Below, piece by piece: positions 52,786 to 54,863 of a stretch of DNA of 54,863 nt. The notes beneath the pieces are model-generated. The model was not told the DNA's origin and did not search any database. It saw only the letters and a list, made by a program, of their open reading frames with translations. Source of the DNA: Euryarchaeota archaeon UBA23 (GTDB taxonomy: Archaea > Thermoplasmatota > Poseidoniia > Poseidoniales > Thalassarchaeaceae); contig DAIJ01000022.1 in NCBI GenBank assembly GCA_002498725.1, positions 3,582-58,444 of the forward strand, written 5' to 3'. Positions within the stretch are counted from its first letter, which is position 1. Each line of letters starts with the position of its first letter. The translations under genes were made by a program, and so were the position numbers.

Positions 52786-53227
52786 AAAATGTAACATTTG
52801 TGGAAGAGATGGCTATAGAAGTCCATCTATCACGGTCGATGCTGTAGCTATAAGGAATGGAGTAGATGGACGGGAACTTCTTATGATTGAAAGAGGACCT
52901 GATCCCCCTGTATGGGAAGGAAAGTATGCATTTCCAGGAGGTTTTGTCGATTATGGAGAAGATCCAGAAGATGCAGTACTTAGAGAAATGTTAGAAGAAA
53001 CCGGTGTTAGGGGTACTAATCCTCGTGTTTTACACATATTAGGAGCCCCGGGGAGAGACCCGAGGAAGCATTGTGTTGGTCTATTTTACCAAGTCGATGC
53101 GAATCTAGATGATGTTCCTGTTGGAGCAGATGATGCTGTATCTGCGACTTGGATTCCTGTAGAACATTTGAGCAGTGAAAATGTTGCGGCTGACCATATC
53201 AAAATTGTGAATATGTTCAAAGAATAA
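52775..53227 (+). CDS. Nudix hydrolase
   Basis: This 150-residue protein has a complete Nudix box: G-x5-E-x7-R-E-x2-E-E-x-G in GGFVDYGEDPEDAVLREMLEETGV. A CxxC half zinc site (CNICGRDGY) lies at the N-terminus. The pattern resembles ADP-ribose pyrophosphatase or NUDT-type nucleotide-sugar hydrolases; the substrate is not known. ATG 52775 overlaps the end of uppS by 11 bases. Confidence 0.92.
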   Translation: MANEKCNICGRDGYRSPSITVDAVAIRNGVDGRELLMIERGPDPPVWEGKYAFPGGFVDYGEDPEDAVLREMLEETGVRGTNPRVLHILGAPGRDPRKHCVGLFYQVDANLDDVPVGADDAVSATWIPVEHLSSENVAADHIKIVNMFKE

Positions 53228-53234
53228 TCCTATG

Positions 53235-53254
53235 ACTGGGATACCTCTCCCAGT
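53235..53254. promoter_or_regulatory. hairpin before the RidA gene
   Basis: A perfect 7-bp inverted repeat, ACTGGGA (53235-53241) and TCCCAGT (53248-53254), with a 6-nt loop, ends three bases before the ATG at 53258. It could be a short terminator of the upstream operon, an operator, or an mRNA hairpin sequestering the start. Confidence 0.4.
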
Positions 53255-53257
53255 GTT

Positions 53258-53635
53258 ATGGAAAAGAAGCAAGCAATACAAGGTGGAGTAAAACCACTAT
53301 TTCCGTACAATCCATGTATGACTGTCGGTAACGACATATGGGTTGCTGGACAGATAGGAATTGATGGAGGAGATTCAATCAGAGAACAAGCAACAAGTGC
53401 TTTAGGTAAAATAGAAAAATTACTAGCGGAGGCTCAATCGAATAAGAAAGATTTAGTTATGGTAACAGTTCTATTAGAGGATATGTCCGAATTCGGTGGA
53501 TTCAACGAAGTTTATGCTTCTTGGTTAGAAGGAACTGTTCTACCAGCCCGAGCGGCATTTGCAGTCAAAGAGTTACCAGCAGGAGCAAAAGTAGAGGTTA
53601 TTGCTCGCGCCGTTAGAGGTTCCGGTTCTGCATAA
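53258..53635 (+). CDS. ridA: RidA family protein (imine/enamine deaminase)
   Basis: This 125-residue protein is collinear with the YjgF/YER057c/UK114 family: NDIWVAGQIGID, then VTVLLEDMSEFGGFNEVYASW and the signature region LPARAAFAVKELPAGAKVEVIARAV with the substrate-binding Arg and final Glu. RidA proteins hydrolyse reactive enamines made by PLP enzymes, useful in an amino-acid-degrading cell. ATG 53258 is preceded by a hairpin. Confidence 0.9.
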   Translation: MEKKQAIQGGVKPLFPYNPCMTVGNDIWVAGQIGIDGGDSIREQATSALGKIEKLLAEAQSNKKDLVMVTVLLEDMSEFGGFNEVYASWLEGTVLPARAAFAVKELPAGAKVEVIARAVRGSGSA

Positions 53636-53688
53636 TTACGTAACATCTCCGCGATGGGATGATGTAGAACTAGTATCTCGAGTGGGCC

Positions 53689-54863
53689 ATGAGTGTGTTC
53701 AAGGCATATGATATTCGTGGCCTTGCAGGAAGTCAACTTGATGCTGATTTCGCTAGAAGATTAGGGTCATCATTAGTAACACATTTAGATGCTAAAACAG
53801 TTGCTGTTGCTAGAGATATTAGAGAATCTGGGCCTGAACTACATGCGGCTTTTATCGAAGGTTTGAGTGGGGCCGGTGCAAATGTTATTGATCTTGGAAT
53901 AACAACTACGGGAGTTCTATATAGAGCAACTGTCGATCTCTCAATAGATGCAGCAGTGGTGATAACTGCGAGTCATAATCCTCCTGAATACAACGGTTTC
54001 AAGATTTGTAGAGGCCCTCTTCCTATGGCTGGAGAAGAGCTACAGGAATTGAAAGAAACCTTTGATTCAGGAGACTTCAACACGGGCTCGGGAGCAGTTA
54101 TAGAAATGAAAGATTTCGAAAATAAAGTAATTGATACCATTGTGGAGAATGCTGGTAAACCCCAAAGAAAAATTCGTTTAGCGATTGATTGTGGGAATGC
54201 TGTACCTGGACCTCTTACTGTTAGATTGATGGAAAAATTAGGAGTTGACTTAATTCCCATACATTGCGAATGGGACAATAAATTCCCTAATCATGCGCCT
54301 GATCCTACAAGACAGAAGAATATGATTGACTTGGCAGCAGCAGTTGTTGAGAATAATTGCGAATTTGGTATTGGTATGGATGGAGATGGTGATCGGCTCG
54401 GAGTTGTAGATGAACAAGGTAGATTCATACATCCTGACAGGCTTATGGCATTATTTGCTGCCGATATTTTAGTTGATAGACGTGATGGTACCGAATCAGA
54501 ACGTACAGTATTCTTTGATGTCAAATGTAGTATGGCGCTTGAGGAAATGATTGTCGAGAGTGGTGGCATTCCTAAAATGGTGAGAACGGGTCATTCTTTC
54601 ATGAAGAAAGAACTTCGTAAAAATCCAGATTCGCCTTTGGCTGGAGAAATGTCAGGTCATTTCTTCCTTCGAGATAGGTGGCCAGGATTCGATTGCTCGC
54701 TCTACAATACTGCAAGATTACTAGAAATGATTGGCCGGGATCCACCTCCAGATCAGGGCGGGCCTAAGTTTAGCGAAAGATTTGCTAGAATGCCAGATTA
54801 TCCTTCTACTGACGAGACAAAGATACCATTAGTTGATGGAAGAGAAGAAACCATGGCGGCTGT
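53689..54863 (+). CDS. phosphomannomutase/phosphoglucomutase (3' end outside window)
   Basis: The reading frame from ATG 53689 is open to the window edge (about 391 residues). It starts MSVFKAYDIRG, the usual alpha-D-phosphohexomutase start. The phosphoserine loop TASHNPPEYNG, the metal loop GMDGDGDRLGVV and the sugar loop GEMSGHFF are present; the phosphate-binding loop would lie outside. It makes mannose-1-phosphate or glucose-1-phosphate for nucleotide sugars. It lies in the same cluster as cis-prenyltransferase and the HAD hydrolase, consistent with glycan synthesis. Confidence 0.93.
   Translation, partial: MSVFKAYDIRGLAGSQLDADFARRLGSSLVTHLDAKTVAVARDIRESGPELHAAFIEGLSGAGANVIDLGITTTGVLYRATVDLSIDAAVVITASHNPPEYNGFKICRGPLPMAGEELQELKETFDSGDFNTGSGAVIEMKDFENKVIDTIVENAGKPQRKIRLAIDCGNAVPGPLTVRLMEKLGVDLIPIHCEWDNKFPNHAPDPTRQKNMIDLAAAVVENNCEFGIGMDGDGDRLGVVDEQGRFIHPDRLMALFAADILVDRRDGTESERTVFFDVKCSMALEEMIVESGGIPKMVRTGHSFMKKELRKNPDSPLAGEMSGHFFLRDRWPGFDCSLYNTARLLEMIGRDPPPDQGGPKFSERFARMPDYPSTDETKIPLVDGREETMAA

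Overview
This window reads as a chromosomal segment of an uncultured planktonic euryarchaeon, most likely Marine Group II (Candidatus Poseidoniales), with Marine Group III or another Thermoplasmatota-related lineage as alternatives. The archaeal core is clear: the aIF1A–RIO1–KH(Dim2/Pno1) cluster, ribosomal protein L15e, an intron-containing tRNA-Tyr, archaeal-style FtsZ, a DUF63 membrane protein and a PRC-barrel protein. The lifestyle signature is that of a surface-attached or particle-feeding heterotroph: very large secreted or anchored proteins, M28, S8 and M14 peptidases, an amino-acid symporter, and a leucine-catabolism carboxylase operon. The sequence is AT-rich. Coding is dense, with no gene-free stretch above 300 bases, and many genes overlap by 1-10 bases. 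Shine-Dalgarno sites of the GAGGTGAT/GGTGA type are often merged with the upstream stop codon. These assignments rest on protein motifs read by eye; no database search was run.

Layout. 1-149 is the start of a secreted protein (minus) that runs off the left edge. 226-2523 (plus) is a fusion of an M28 zinc aminopeptidase with a ZIP metal transporter. 2552-7116 (minus) is a liu-like operon: carboxyltransferase, enoyl-CoA hydratase family protein, biotin carboxylase and a separately encoded biotin carrier, consistent with 3-methylcrotonyl-CoA to HMG-CoA. 7184-8539 is a DUF63 membrane protein. 8560-10756 (minus) is the KH/RIO1/aIF1A translation cluster; the aIF1A has a long acidic tail. 10811-22666 (minus) is a complete 11-subunit-type complex I operon (nuoABCDHIJ1J2KLMN in transcription order) without the NADH module EFG; NuoI and NuoH carry large insertions and NuoJ is split in two.

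22789-37632 (minus) is a block of five surface proteins: a NEW3/CARDB-type repeat protein, a giant subtilase with a C-terminal cytosolic C4HC3 zinc finger, a small bitopic protein coupled to a 1456-residue secreted protein of unknown function, and a PKD-type protein with a cytosolic zinc ribbon. 37725-39753 (minus) holds a PRC-barrel protein, a membrane-anchored alpha/beta hydrolase and L15e. 39888-42397 (plus, except the tRNA) holds a 63-residue protein, tRNA-Tyr(GTA) with a 27-nt intron, FtsZ, and a secreted protein with a PGF-CTERM-like tail. 42403-48130 (minus) has M14 carboxypeptidase lipoprotein, NSS symporter, GtrA-like protein and HisRS. 48230-54863 (plus, except one orphan membrane protein on minus) has MscS, phosphoglycerate mutase, a HAD hydrolase, cis-prenyltransferase, Nudix, RidA and the start of a phosphohexomutase.

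The genes fit together as follows. Extracellular peptidases release peptides and amino acids. The NSS symporter imports amino acids, and the liu-like operon degrades leucine. Complex I, probably fed by ferredoxin or another non-NADH donor, builds the ion gradient. The cis-prenyltransferase, GtrA and phosphohexomutase suggest lipid-linked glycan synthesis for the abundant surface proteins. The most unusual signals are the M28-ZIP fusion, the paired insertions in NuoI and NuoH, the zinc-finger tails on secreted-type proteins, and a recurrent short perfect hairpin placed just before translation starts or next to TATA-like boxes.
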